In this document: piece after piece, positions 10,733 to 23,109 of the stretch
Position numbering within the stretch: the stretch's first letter is position 1
How the letters are laid out: every line of letters starts with the position of its first letter
Assembly: GCF_002878395.1 (NCBI RefSeq)
Contig: NC_061114.1
Span: 169,138,617 to 169,202,616 of the forward strand
Source: Capsicum annuum
Lineage: Eukaryota > Streptophyta > Magnoliopsida > Solanales > Solanaceae
DNA length: 64,000 nt
Direction of reading: 5' to 3'
Made by a program: the position numbers and the translations under genes
Notes under the pieces: generated by a model
The model's input: the letters and a program-made list of their open reading frames with translations, nothing else
Databases searched by the model: none
What the model was told of the DNA's origin: nothing

Positions 10733-13208
10733 TATAACGCCCCAAATCTAGTACTCGAAATGCTATATGGTGCTCATGACCCCGAAGGACGACAACCTAA
10801 CCCATGACTGATATTTGAACCTATACACTGTATAACATACTATATAGAGGCTCAAAGGCCATAAGGTTCAAAACTGCATGACTGATAAAATATAATATCT
10901 GAGTGGGATAATAGAATACCCAAAACTGAAATACTGTCTGAATATACTGTAGTCTGAAAAACCTCTAAAACATAACTGTATGGATAAGGAGTTGATGTAA
11001 CATGTCACCAACTAACTCCAACTTAAAAATTAATTAATGAGATGACACGTAAATGATCATGTCCTAGAAAGATGAGGGCTCACTGCTAACTCTGACTACT
11101 GAGACTGGAATGCTACTGATGCTCTGGAGTTCCTGCTTCTGAACCTATGGTATAAGACACTATAGCACAAACACGTTAGTACTTTGAATGTACTGGTATG
11201 CATGAAAGGTAGGCTAAATGTATGGGGTTCATATACATGAACAATACTGGCTAACTGACTAATATGAATGTGAGAATACATGCATGAATATGTCGTAACT
11301 ATATCTGAGATCGTGATAACATGAATTTAATGATAACTAACATGAATGCTAACTGAATTTTGATAACTGATATAACTGATGACATGAGTGACTGTATTTG
11401 ACAGTCCTAAATCTGGCGGAACTAGCTAAGTTTTGAACTATTTTGAGTTGACTGTATCTGACAATCCTAAATTTTGTAGAACCATCTAAGTTCTATTACT
11501 GAGACTGAATGACTGTATCTGATAGTCCTAATTCTATAACTGAAACTGTGGGAAGTAGTTATCCAACCGGCATACCCCTAATACGCCATTATGGCTGAGT
11601 TGGGGTCCAATCTGTAACCCCAAATGGAAGGGTGTCAATATCGCGCCACTGGTAAGGACAAGCTGTGAGTGACCCTCATCTGATAGTATCCCCATAAGAA
11701 TATGGTGGGGCCTATATCTGACAATGCTTATCTACCTCATCAACGCTCATCTGATAGTCTTGATGTCTCAACCTATGCTGGGTACATAGTTCTAGAATGC
11801 AAGGTTGACTTCTAAGAATCACACCTTCATCTAACAGTGTGTGTTCCCATCCTTGGTTCACTCGGTGCTAATTCCTACTCCCATCTAAATAGACACTGAT
11901 CATGGATTACTGAATTGAACTGGACTGAATTAACTTAGTTCCGTTGACTGATGGAATAGTGCTGAGCTTACTGTATTAGTGAGCTTTACTGAGTCACATG
12001 ACACACTGAGTTCTATGGATCATGTCTTGACTGAGGATATCGTAAAAACATGACATGGACTCTAGGCACACAACTATATTTTCTAGGTACAAGTGCCCCC
12101 CCCCCCGAACTCGATAAAAGGAAACTGACAAAATATGACATCAACAATACATAATACATTGGCTAAGACATTAAATAAAACACTAAACATACATAACTTG
12201 TACGTGAATGGAGATTTAAGATTATCATACTAATATGACACTTTTCCTTCACATAGGCATTTAATCAAACATGGGAGGAGCATACTATAGTTATACAATC
12301 ATCAACAAATCTAATAATCAAGGATACATCAATCAACTTGTGAATTGAAAGGTTCTATCATGAATAATGTATAATTCCTCACATACTTGAATCAATTCTT
12401 GTAGTTAATAGTCTATAACATGGAATGAAACCAAACAACAACATGAACATCACTTTTCAATTCAATCAATTCATGAACATTTGTAAATATACAAATCGTT
12501 GATTTTGAAAAGATATTCTTGAGCTTCATGGGTGAAAGAGACCCATGAATTAACACATGACATACCTTAGTTCTTGATTTAACAAAGATTGACGGAGAGA
12601 CATTCTTGAAATTAAATCCCCAAATGGAACCCTAACTTATTCTTTAGAGAAAATTGAGAGAAACTAGTATATTTTGGGTTCCAAATAGCTAAATCTCGTG
12701 TTAAAGGGCTTAAATAGTGGTGCAAAATTAACCCTTTTTAACCCTGGACACATCTTTTAAATTGGTTAAAATTTTCCGACATGGATCCCTGGCGTGACGT
12801 GGAACTATCGTGCCGTGTCACTGGAAGTTGAAAATTAGGAAATTGTGAAATGTCACGACGCGGAGCCATCGCGTTGCCACTTCATTTGTGAATGGGAAGT
12901 TTGGCGCGATGCGGAGAAATCATGCAGGGACACTGGAAAAAGGAAAATTACCATTTTATCTTGTGGCATGGTGCAACACTGACTAATATGGCACTGTTTT
13001 AAGATGGGGACTTAAAATAGTTACAACTTCTTACCCGGTTATCGGATTTAGGAAAATTTTATATCGATTGAAAGCTTATTGAATTTCCCATTAACAAAAA
13101 GTGAAAATTTTGAAAATTCCCCATGGAATAAACATCATTCAATTTAGAATCTAACACTTGACATTCTTGGGATAAAAAAATTTAGTTAGCAAACTTTGGG
13201 GTATTACA
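10733..13208 (-). repeat. D1 3' LTR
   Basis: It begins TATAACGCCCC (expected TGTAACGCCCC) and ends GGTATTACA on the plus strand, and is a near copy of 18500-21019. Around 11390-11530 it holds imperfect repeats of GACTGTATCTGACAGTC. At 11677-11838 there are four spaced copies of a CATCTGATAGT-like word. A run of 11 C residues sits at 12096-12106 where the other LTRs have three to five. A 61-aa frame at 11096-11281 has a counterpart in the other LTR but no domain. Confidence 0.9.
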
Positions 13209-13224
13209 ATATCTCCCCTTAGGA
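13209..13224 (-). promoter_or_regulatory. D1 polypurine tract
   Basis: The minus strand reads CTAAGGGGAGATAT up to the LTR start at 13208. A matching tract (CAAGGGGGAGATG) sits in the same place in D2. Confidence 0.7.
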
Positions 13225-13689
13225 ATATTCGTCCTTAAATGAGATTGACTAAGAGAGGAGAAACGATAAGACAAAGTACACACTAAACATGAACAATGAA
13301 ACATGACTAACATAACTGATATTTTAGAGATTCATACTGAGCATGCAAATCTGAAGCATTATTTCATGACTAAGTAGATACGTGAAAGTATGACTGAGAT
13401 TACTGATAAGTTGATCACACATATATGATGCATGAATACATGAAAAAATTAATTACATAACTGAGATTTTTAATAATTGTGTCTTCTCACAAGGATAATG
13501 CATGTCTGATGCATGAATATAAGGCTAATCTAATGCATGAACATATAATTAAATATGCAATGGTTCTTAGTACCCAGTTTAAAAATGGAATCCTGAGCAC
13601 GAGGCCGATATTAGGTTGTAACTAAAATCTAGACATAAAAACTAAAAATCTTAAGGAGAATTGTTACCTTGAGCTTGATCTTAGTCAAC
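13225..13689 (-). other. D1 3' untranslated stretch between pol and polypurine tract
   Basis: It is AT-rich with many ATGA/CTGA words and no conserved frame. The corresponding region of D2 (46965-47330) is similar, so it belongs to the element rather than to an insertion. Confidence 0.5.
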
Positions 13690-13990
13690 GAAGAAGAGGT
13701 AAAGGTACTTGGTATGCATGTCTGCTTATGCTTCCCAAGAAAATCCCTTAACGGAGTGATTCCACCAAAGAACTTTGACTAGAGGGTCTTCTTTGATCCT
13801 CAATCTACGAGTCTGGTAGTCTAGCATTTTGACTAGAATCTCCTCATAAGAGAGGTTGTTTTAAAGATCTATGCTTTGAATAGGGACTACAACTGCTTGG
13901 TCACCTATACACTTCTTGAGGAAAAGAGACATGGAAGACTGGATGAACTAATGCTAGATCTGAAGGCAATTCGAGGTCATAAGCTACCTT
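13690..13990 (-). pseudogene. D1 chromodomain-like C-terminus of integrase (decayed)
   Basis: In shifted minus-strand frames the text reads HPVFHVSLFLKKCIGD, then a SYEEIL-like phrase, LDYQTRRLR and LVKVLW, the order seen at the C-terminus of chromovirus integrases. D2 keeps the same module more readably at 47330-47709. In the family it steers integration to heterochromatin by binding histone marks. Here stops after SIDL and within the core abolish it. Confidence 0.6.
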
Positions 13991-15050
13991 GCCGAAACGA
14001 CTAAGAATTTTGAAGGGACCAAAATATCAGAAACTGAGCTTCCTTTCTTACCGAACCTCTTTACTTCCTTTATGGGAGATATCTTTAGATAGACATAGTC
14101 ACCAACTTAGAACGAATAGTCACCAACCTAGAACTCAAGATCTTTTCTACGTACATCTGAATAAGACTTTTGTAGGCTCTGAGCAGCCTGGAGTCTTTCT
14201 CTGATCAATTGCACTTTCTCTAAGGCATCGAATACCAACTCAGGTCCTATCAGTGAGGCCTCACTAACATTGAACCAACCGACTAGAGATCTACATATGC
14301 TACCATAGAGAGCTTCAAATGGAGTCATTCGAATACTAGAATAATAGCTATTGTTGTATGCAAACTAAATCAAAGGTAAGTGGTCATCCCAACTACCCTT
14401 GAAACCAATTGCACACGCCCTTAGCATATCTTCTAGGGTATGAATCCTTTCTACTTGACTATTTGTTTGAGGATGAAAGGCTGTACAGAGATGAACTTGG
14501 GTACCAAGAACCTTTTGGAATGCTTTTTAGAAATGAGAGGTGAATTGGGTACCTCTATCTGAAATAATGGATAATAGAATACCATGTAATCTGACTAACT
14601 CCCTGATGTAGAGTTTGTCGTAGTTCTCGACTGAATAAGAGGTCTGAACTTAAGGAAAATGGACTGATTTGATCATTCTGTTTACAATGACCCAAACTAA
14701 ATCATGCTGGGGACGAATATGAGGAAAACCTATTACAAAGTCCATGTTTACTTCTTCCCACTTCCAAGTAGTAATATTAAACTCCTGCATCGACCCACTA
14801 GGCTTTTGATGCTCTATCTTAACCTGCTAATATGTAGAGCACTTAGCCATAAACTCTACAACATCTCTCTTCATCCCACTCCACCAATAGATCTCCCGTA
14901 AGTTGCGGTACATCTTTGTGGCCCTTGGATGAATAGAGTAGTGTGCACCATGCGCTTCTGCAGGAATTCACTGCCTTAAGTCATCTACACCTGGAACATA
15001 GAGACGACCCTGACAATGCAATATACCAACTCCACTTTGGGAGAAACCCT
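13991..15050 (-). pseudogene. D1 integrase core (decayed)
   Basis: Minus-strand reading gives a zinc-binding region ending VKIEHQKPSG, then VNMDFVIGF (first catalytic Asp), IISDRGTQFTS (second Asp) and TAFHPQTNSQ followed by VERIHTLED (catalytic Glu). So the D,D,E residues are all present in the DNA. The frame is broken by stops (for example after the SVHFP phrase and before the AFQKVLG phrase). One residue is missing in the VER-IHTLED block compared with D2. The 66-aa frame at 14128-14328 (TPFEALYG) is the conserved stretch after the core. Integrase would join element ends to target DNA. Confidence 0.8.
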
Positions 15051-15674
15051 CTACTTATAGTCCTTAACTGACTCTTTCAACTTGACTAAACTGGAGTCTC
15101 TATCTTGCTTTTCTTTCACCTTGGAAACTAAAGATGATTCTAAACTACTCTGAACCCATATGTCACCCTCCTCAGAATGAACTAAATGAAAGCCTAGTCT
15201 GGCAAGCGAATGGACTTCCTCAGTTAAATTCTTCTTACTGTCTTCGACATGAGTAACACTACCCATAGACAGTCTACTGAGAGAATCGGCCACTACATTA
15301 GCCTTGCCCAGATGATAAATAATACTCATGCAGTAATCTTTCAAGAGCACTAACCACCTTCTCTGACGAAGATTGAGATATTTTTGAGAAAAGACATACT
15401 GAAGGCTCTTATGCTCGGTGAACACATCTACATAAACTTTGTACAAGTAATGCATCCAAATCTTTAAGGCTAAAACCACATCTGCTACTTCAAGATCATG
15501 AGTAGGATAATTATTCTCATGGGGTTTAAGTTTTCTGGAGGTATAGGCTATGAACTTACCATGTTTCATGAGGACACAACCCAAACCTACTATAGATGAA
15601 TCATAGTATACTACTAACCCATCTGGACCGTTTGGAATAGCTAAGACTGCGGCTGAGGTGACTCGAGTCTTCAA
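15051..15674 (-). pseudogene. D1 RNase H domain (open 207-codon segment)
   Basis: This is the longest open stretch of D1. It begins in RNase H with [13 protein letters not shown] (first catalytic Asp region), continues with [32 protein letters not shown] and [10 protein letters not shown], and runs into the linker toward integrase. These are the standard blocks of Ty3/gypsy RNase H, which degrades the RNA template during reverse transcription. It is open for 207 codons but cannot be translated in phase with RT because of a stop in between. Confidence 0.85.
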
Positions 15675-16590
15675 CTCTTGAAAGCTCTTCTCGAAAGGAT
15701 CTGACCACTGAAACTTAACTTTTTTCTAAGTCAAGTTGGACATAGGGGATGCAATAGATGAAAATATTTCAACAAATTATCTGTAATAGCCAGCCAAACC
15801 TAAGAAACTCCTGATGTCTTATGGAGAGATAGGTCTGGGCTAGTTCATTACCACTTCAGTTTTTTGAGGATCTACTATAATGCCATCACCGAAAATAATA
15901 TGACCACGAAATGCTACTGACCTTAGCCAAAATTCGCACTTACTGAATTTGGTGAACAACTGATAATTTTTGAGAGTCTGTAGTACAATTCTGAGATGGT
16001 CTGCATGATCAAGCTCACTGCAAGAATAGACATGAATATCATCTATAAAGACTATGACGAATATGTCCAAGTACTTCTTTAACACACGATTCTTCAAGTC
16101 CATGAAAGTTGCAGGGGCATTGGTAAGACCAAAGGACGTGACTAGGAATTCAAAGTGACTATACCGGGTATGGAAAGCTATTTTTGGAATGTCATATTCC
16201 TTGACTCTAAGCTGATGATAGCCGGATCTGAGGTCTATCTTAGAGAAATAATTGGCACTCTGAAATTGGTCAAACAAGTCATCAATTTTAGGGAGAGGAT
16301 ACTTGTTCTTGACCATGACTTTATTGAATTGACGTTAATCTATACACATTCAAAGAGAACCATCTTTATTGCACACGAATAAGACTGGTACACCCCATGG
16401 GGACACACTGTGTCTGATGACTCCCTTATCTACGAGATACTTCAACTACTCTTTCAGTTCTTTGAGTTCTACTGGTGCCATTCAATATGACAGAATAGAT
16501 ATAGGATGAGTATTAAGAAAAAGGTCAATGTCGAAGTCTATTTTCATTTCGGGAGAAATTCCTAGAAGATCTTTGGGAAAGACATCTGAA
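15675..16590 (-). pseudogene. D1 reverse transcriptase (decayed)
   Basis: The 158-aa open frame at 15840-16316 holds [45 protein letters not shown] and VIVFIDDI, the last being the F-I-D-D form of the catalytic Y-x-D-D motif. The N-terminal part ([17 protein letters not shown]) lies upstream to about 16590 with stops, and the thumb/connection region runs down to 15675, also with stops. This is clearly Ty3/gypsy RT. The plus-strand frame at 16155-16382 is antisense shadow. Confidence 0.88.
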
Positions 16591-17098
16591 TATTCATTCA
16601 CTACTGGAACTGGTTCAGTACTTGGAGTTTCAAAAATAGTGTCCTTAACTCAAACAAGATGATAAACACATCCTTTAGCTATCATTTTTCGTGCCCGAAG
16701 GTAGGAAACAAGATGACCTCTGAAAGATGAAGTACTACCTCTCCACTCTAGGACAGGTTCATTTAGAAACTTAAGCTAGACTATTCTATTTCTACAGTCG
16801 ATTGTAGCATAGCAGGAATGAAGAAAATCCATGTTGAGAATGTCAACAAAATCAGTCATCTCTAATTTGACTAAATCTACTGAATCGACTTTCTAAAATA
16901 TCATAACCATGAAGTTCCTATATACCCGTTGGGCTATGATGGTTTTACCCACTGGGGTAGAGACTGAAAAGGGATCTACTTGAATTTCTGGGCCGACTCT
17001 AAAATTAGCTACTATATAAGGAGTAGAAAAAGATAAATAAGCTCCTGGATCTACCAAAATATTAACATGCACATGAAAGATCTGTAATGTACCAGTAA
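16591..17098 (-). pseudogene. D1 protease (decayed)
   Basis: The minus strand reads ILVDPGAYLSFSTPYIV near 17060-17000 (D-P-G-A as the active-site triad region), then VSTPVGKTIIAQRVYRN, and LNMDFLHSCYATIDC near 16815, the C-terminal flap region of this protease family. A stop follows the VMIF phrase. The same protease in E and D2 gives the same landmarks. Confidence 0.75.
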
Positions 17099-18277
17099 CT
17101 ACATCAGGAGAATTTTCTTGATTTTGTCGGGACTGGAGAGCATACAGTCATTTGGGAATTGCCCACTAGTAGCATTTGAAGTGGCACTCAGCTGAGTTGG
17201 ACGATCGGACTGAGCTAAGGAACAGTTCTGCTGACCATAATAACCTGACTGGGGACAATCTTTGACTCTGTGGCATGGCTTACTATATCCGAAATAGACA
17301 TCGCTACCAGCTCTACAAGCACCCTTATGGTTCTTACCACAAGTCTGGCAAAGGGGATTAGTTCGGGCATTGCTGACACTGCCCTGAGACTTAGATCCTG
17401 GCACCATATCTTTACTACCATCCCTGAACTTAGGAGTTGGAGCACTAGCTGACGTAGGAGATGGAACTGATGGCTTAGGATTAAATTGAGAACGGTTTCC
17501 TTCTTCAGATTTAGGTTGAGCAAAGTCAAAACTACCTATCTTCGCTTTCTTATTCTACTTCTCTCTTATCTTAATCTTTGGATCTTCTATCTACTGAGCA
17601 TGAGTCATAAGCCTAGCTAAATTTATGTCACTGTTTAACATCGCAGACCTACACTCATTGAGAACACTATCATTCACCCCAAAAACAAAATTACTCATCT
17701 TAGCCCTGCTGTCTGCAACCACATGAGGAGCATATCTGGCTAATTGAGTAAAGTTAAGAGAACACTCTTTCACCATCCTGTTTCTTTGCCTGAGGTTGAT
17801 AAATTCTAACACTTTAACTTCTCTCAGCTCTAGGGTAATGAATCTATCTAAGAATGCGGTGACAAACTCTTCCCACTTTATAGGTCTTGCATCAACCAAC
17901 CTCTCTGACTTCTACTACTTGTACCAAGTGTGAGAAACATCCTGTAATGGATATGCAGCTAGCTCAGCACTCTCAACAGCTGGTACCTCCATAACATCAG
18001 TAACCTTTTGAACCTAATCGATGAATTCCTGAGGGTCCTCATCTAACTTAAACCTCTGAAAGGATGGAGGATTCATTCGGGTAAAGTCCCGAATCCTGGC
18101 TGCAGCTGAATTGGCCACTGGGTTGGCCGAAATAACAGATGGATGTTTATTTTAAGTAGTAACTGACTGAACAAGAGAAGTGAATGCAACTCTAAACTTT
18201 TCATAAGAAACATGTTTTCCCAAAGGTTCTTTGGGATGAGGGACTGACTGATTCCCGTTTTCTTTTTTAGGAGGCAT
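17099..18277 (-). pseudogene. D1 gag (decayed) with zinc-knuckle region
   Basis: The likely start is the ATG at 18277 (MPPKKENGNQS), shortly after the primer site. Capsid blocks follow: FQRFKLDEDPQEFIDQ, then a stop near the HTWYK phrase, then a 102-aa open frame (17591-17899) with WEEFVTAFLDRFITLE and MTHAQ. At 17280-17350 there is CQTCGKNHKGACRAGSD and a second knuckle decayed to YFGYSKPCHRVKDCP, where the two leading Cys are Tyr. Gag would package the RNA. Confidence 0.8.
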
Positions 18278-18482
18278 GTTCTATAGAAGAAAGGGAGAAA
18301 TAGATAAGACTCAGAGATTGACTTGAGATTATGCTTACTAACACTACATGAATACTGAAAGAAGGGAAACTATTCCTAAAACATCTCATAACCGCTATAC
18401 ATAAATGTGGAGCGCAATACACCCATGCACAAGACTCTACTAGATGCGGCTTTCAGACTTCCTAGGACTCTATTGAACCTTA

Positions 18483-18495
18483 GGCTCTGATACCA
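18483..18495 (-). promoter_or_regulatory. D1 primer-binding site (initiator-Met tRNA)
   Basis: The minus strand reads TGGTATCAGAGCC, a perfect 13-base match to the complement of the plant initiator tRNA-Met 3' end, four bases from the LTR end at 18500. Confidence 0.9.
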
Positions 18496-18499
18496 AGTC

Positions 18500-21019
18500 T
18501 GTAACGCCCCAAATCTGGTACTCAAAATGCTACATGGTGCTCACGACCCTGAAGGACCACAAACTAACCCATGACTGATATTTATACCTGTACAGTGTAT
18601 AACATACTAAATATAATGCAAAAATAGAGGCTAAAAGGCAATAAGGTTCAAAATTGCATGACTGATAAAATATAACATCTAAGTGGGTTAATAGAATACC
18701 TAAAACTAAAATACTTTCTAAACATATTTTAGTTTGAAAAACCTCAAAAATATAACTGTATGTATAAGGAGTTTATAGGAGATGTCCCCAACTAACTCCA
18801 AATTATAAATTAATAAATGAGATGATAAATAAATGATCATGTCCTGGAAAGATGAGGATTCACTACTAACTTTGACTGCTGAGACTTGAATGTTGCTGAT
18901 GCTCTGGAGCTCATGCTTCTGAACCTATGGTATAATACACCATAGCACAAATGCGTCAGTACTTTGAATGTACTGGTATGCATAGAAGGTATACTTAATA
19001 CATGGGGTTCATATGCATAAATAATACTGGATAACTGACTAATATAAATGTGAGAATACATGCATGAATATGGCATAACTATATCTGAGATAGTGATAAC
19101 ATGAATTTATTGATAACTAACATGACTAATAACTGAATTCTGATGACTGATATAACTGAGGACATAATTGATTGTATCTGAAAGTCCTGAATCTGGTGGA
19201 ACTGGTTGAGTTCTGTACTATTCTGAGTTGACTATATCTGATAGTGACTGTATCTAACAATCCTAAATTCTATAGAACTATCTGAGTTCTATTACTGAGA
19301 CTGAATAACTATATATGACAATCCTGATTTCATAACTAAAACTATGGGAAGTAGTTATCTAACCGACATACCCCTAATACGCCATTATGGCTGAGTTGGG
19401 GTCTAATTTTTAACCCCAATTCGAAGGGTGTCCATACCGCCCCACTGGTACAGACAAGCTATGAGTGACCCTCATCTGATATTGTCCCCAAAAGAGAATG
19501 GTGGAGCCCTTATCTGACAGTTCTTATACCCCTTATCAACCTTCATCTGATAGTATTGATGTATCAACCTATGCAGGCTACATAGTTCTAGAATGCAAGG
19601 ATCATTTCTAAGCATCACACCCTTATTTAGCAGTATGTGTTCCCATCCTTAGATTCACTCGGTGCTAATTCCTACTCCCATCTGAATAGACACTGATCAT
19701 GGATTATTGAACTAAAATGGACTGAATTAACTGAGTTTCATTGACTGAAGGAATAGTACTAAGATTACTGTGTTATTGAGGTTTCTTGAATCATATAATT
19801 AACTGAGTTCTATGGATCATGACTTGACTAAGGATGTCGTGAAAATATAACACGAACTCTAGGCGCACATCTATATTTTTTGGGTACAAGTATACCCAGG
19901 ACTCAATAAAAGGAAACTGACAAAGCATGACTTTCTTAAGTACAGGACAAACATCAATAATACATAGTACATTGGCTAAGACATTAAATAAAACACTAAA
20001 CATACATAACTTGTACGTGAATGGAGATTTAAGATTATCATACTAATATGACACTTTTCCTTCACATAGGCATTTAATCAAACATGGGGGGAACATACTA
20101 TGGTTGAACAATCATTAACACATCTAATAATCAAGGATACATCAATCAACTTGTGAATTAAAAGGTTTGATCCTGAATACCGCATAATTCCTCACATACT
20201 AGAATTAATTCTTGTAATTTATAGTCTATAACATTGAATGAAACCAAATAACAACATGAACATCATTTTTTAAATCAACCAAATCATGACCATTCGTAAA
20301 TATACAAATCTTTAATTTTGAAAAGAGATTCTTGAGCTTTATGAGTGAAAGAAACCCATGAATCAACACATGACATACCTTAGTTCTTGATTTAGAAAAG
20401 ATTGACAGAGATACTTTCTTGAAGTTGAATCCCCAATTGAAACCCTAGCTTGTTCTTGAGAGAAAATCGAGTGAAACTAGTATATTTTGGGTTCCAAATA
20501 GCTAAATCTCGTGTTAAAGGGCTTAAATAGGGGTGGGAAATTGACCTTTTTATCCCTGGATGCGTCTTTTATATTGGTGAAAATTTCTCAACCTGGACCC
20601 CTAGTGCGATGCAGCACTATCATGCTGTGTCACTGGAATTTGACAATTGAGAAATAAGGAAATGGCGCAACGCGGAGCCATCGCATTGCCACTTTGCTTG
20701 CGACCTGGAAGTTTGGCATGACATGGACAAATTGCACTGGGACACTAGAAAAAGGACAATTGCCATTTATCGTGTGGCGCGGTGCACCACTCACCAATAT
20801 GCCGATGTGTTACGATGGGGACTTGAAATAGTCATAACTTCTTACCCGGTTATCGAATTTAGACAAATTATATATCGATGGAAAGCTTACTGAATTTTCA
20901 TATGACAAAAAGTAAAAATCTTAAAAATTTCCCATGGAATAAACATCATTCAATTTAGAAGATAACACTTGAAATTCTTGGGACAAAAAAATTTAGTTAC
21001 GAAACTTCGGGGTATGACA
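18500..21019 (-). repeat. D1 5' LTR
   Basis: It is 2520 bp, TGTAACGCCCC to GGTATGACA on the plus strand, a near copy of 10733-13208, and carries the same internal repeat words at 19160-19330 and 19473-19640. It would hold the promoter. The frames at 18837-19076 and 19791-20003 have no recognisable domain. Confidence 0.9.
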
Positions 21020-21024
21020 CATAC
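21020..21024. repeat. Right target-site duplication of D1 (CATAC)
   Basis: An exact repeat of 10728-10732 directly after the right LTR. Confidence 0.9.
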
Positions 21025-22886
21025 TTTAATTTATAGCTTCTAAATTAAATCTGAACATCAAATATCAGTATATAACAACACTATAATGACACATAATTTA
21101 GGTAATTTTCTCTTTAATGTGTTTACCATATTCCCTTTCTCATAGTTTCTACATATTGATTTTGGGTTATTGGGATGTTTAGCATGTTCCCAAGGCTTTC
21201 GGAAAGACTTTGGGTGAATTCGAGTTTAATTTAAGGCTTTAAGAGAAAAGAATTGTCCACAACCAACATTTCTTGATCCTAGTGTCGGATAGCAAAACAA
21301 ATTCATCTAATTCAGAGAATTTATTTGGGATTGGTAGCGTGGTTGGTTTGGATTCAAAATATTTATTTATATTATGATCATCCCAACAAAAACAAAAAAC
21401 CAGTGTGCTCCCACAAAGTTGGGTATGGGGAGGGTAAGATATACGCAGTCCATATTGCTACCTCCGAAGAAGTAGAGAGGCTGTTTCTGATAGACCCTCG
21501 GCTCAAGATAAAAGAATAGCCGACAAAGAGATGGATTACATAAAAAAAGAAGTACGAAATAATAAAAACTAAATCAGAGCAATACAAAAATATGAGAGAT
21601 ACGGCAACACTAAATAAGCAGATAGAAACTTGTTATAAATGACCTTTTTCCGTAAATTCAATAATTTAATTAGATAGGAAACATGTTTTATGATAAATTT
21701 GAAGTATTTGTTCATGTTCACAAAGTTTCAGGTGAGTTTCGAGGGTCAAAATCTATTTTTTGTAAGTTGCTGGTGTGGTCAATGCCCACGGTCAACAACC
21801 CCTCTTTTTTGGCTGAAAATAATTTAATTTTGAGATTTTCCACCTTTTTACTTAGTTTTACCATTTTTATCATATTGGGAACTTGAGCGGGAGATTTCTT
21901 GCGTATGTTCGTGCAACTAAGTTTCTAGCTAAGTTCCAAATTATTTCCTACCAATTGTATCATCAAAATTTTAATAAATCAAATATTTCAAAAGAGTTTT
22001 TGATAATTTTTCTCCGAATTGAAAATTTTGTATTTCTTTGATTTGAGCTTCAATTCTTACTAGTTTTTTCTTGGATTTTCACCCATAGAATCCTTTCCAC
22101 TTAAGGACTATGATTTTGAAATAAGATTCTATTTTTACCCATTCAATTTTTGATGAATTTTTGGGGTTTCTTGCCGGTAAAAATTGAAAAGTTATTTTTT
22201 CTGTTTGGACCTCATTTTTAAGTAATCTTCATGTGATTTTTATCTGGTAGACTCCTTTAACCTTGAATGTATTTTTAAAAAAATTTAGTTTTTTTCCCTT
22301 TCTTTACAAACTTATTTTTTGAACCCATTTTGGATCCATCCCAAATAAGAGCAATATGTGTATTTTTAGCTTTCTTTTAATGTGTAGATGCTATATTTGA
22401 ATATAGTAGTTAGTTCAAAGGCCGTTCGTGAGGGAAAATCTCCTAGTTGGAGTAGTTTAGATTGAGATTCCATCATTTTGAGATAGGTTATAGCTTAACT
22501 TCTTTCAGATTGAGTTGGGTAGTTAATGAATAAGTAAAGAATGATATGTCTTAGGTAAAATAACTATGGAAATTATATTTTGATATTACCTTTATTATGG
22601 TTAGTTTGTGATATTTGGATTGTGGGTTGCCCGTGTAAGGGGTTTTATTTGACATCGTTGGCCTTATCTGTGCATCTTAATGTATTTACTCTAGATATGA
22701 TGTCTATCTGGGGGCTTATTTTGAAAATATAGGCCTTATTAGAGCATTTATTTTCATTTATCATGATAAATTATCTGAGTTAGAGGTTGATATGATATTA
22801 ATAATGTCTTACGTGTATATTAATTCTGATGGTACCTAATTAGAGTAGATGAATCATGAATGTGGGCTTAAATATATGTGTGTGTA
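21025..22886. other. AT-rich flank between D1 and C
   Basis: This is T-rich sequence with no coding frame of note (21683-21886 is a 67-aa chance frame). It continues 9853-10727 across D1 and continues into 37542 across C. It contains the SINE-like piece at 21399-21525. I see nothing else. Confidence 0.55.
21399..21525 (+). mobile_element. tRNA-derived SINE-like fragment
   Basis: The stretch contains TTGGGTATGGGGAGGGTAAG, ATACGCAGTCCATATTGCTA, GTAGAGAGGCTGTTTCTGAT and AGACCCTCGGCTCAAGATAA. These phrases match a short interspersed repeat body that I recall as widespread in Solanaceae and other asterids, ending in GACCCTCGGCTCAA plus an A-rich tail, which follows here. The tRNA-like head is not evident, so the copy is probably 5'-truncated. 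The 64-aa frame at 21325-21519 across it is not a gene. Confidence 0.6.
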
Positions 22887-23109
22887 TGTCATGACCCGAC
22901 TGCAAGCCTGTCTATGATGGATACCTCAAGCCCACGAAGGGCCAGCATTTACCCCCTTAGCCTTACCTCATTAGCACAATAAAAATAAATAGCGGAAGTC
23001 AACCTAATAGAAATAAGAAGAATAGATAAACAAAATGAAAGTTCAAAGAATGCACATAACAATTACACATAATTATCCACAAAAGCCTCTAAAATCAGAA
23101 TACCATCTA
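22887..23109 (-). repeat. Element C 3' LTR, outer segment
   Basis: The text TGTCATGACCCGACTGC... through AAAGCCTCTAAAATCAGAAT matches 35655-35880 in C's other LTR. It stops at 23109, where B1 begins. The last five bases (ATCTA, 23105-23109) form the left target duplication of B1. Confidence 0.85.

Larger units (their letters stand above)
10733..21019 (-). mobile_element. Element D1: full-length Ty3/gypsy chromovirus (Tekay/Del-like)
   Basis: It is 10.3 kb long and bounded by 2.5 kb LTRs with TGTAA...TTACA termini and a perfect 5-bp duplication CATAC. On the minus strand the order is 5' LTR, initiator-Met primer site, gag with zinc knuckles, protease, RT, RNase H, integrase, chromodomain-like tail, polypurine tract and 3' LTR. 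Protease-RT-RNase H-integrase order defines Ty3/gypsy; the C-terminal chromodomain and long LTRs suggest the Tekay/Del lineage. The two LTRs differ at 10 of the first 89 aligned bases I compared, so it is an old insertion. Stops are scattered through gag and pol. Confidence 0.92.

Noticed and set aside
18837..19076. 79-aa minus frame shared with 11096-11281
   Set aside because: Again the same position in the two LTRs of D1; similarity comes from LTR duplication, not from selection on a protein.
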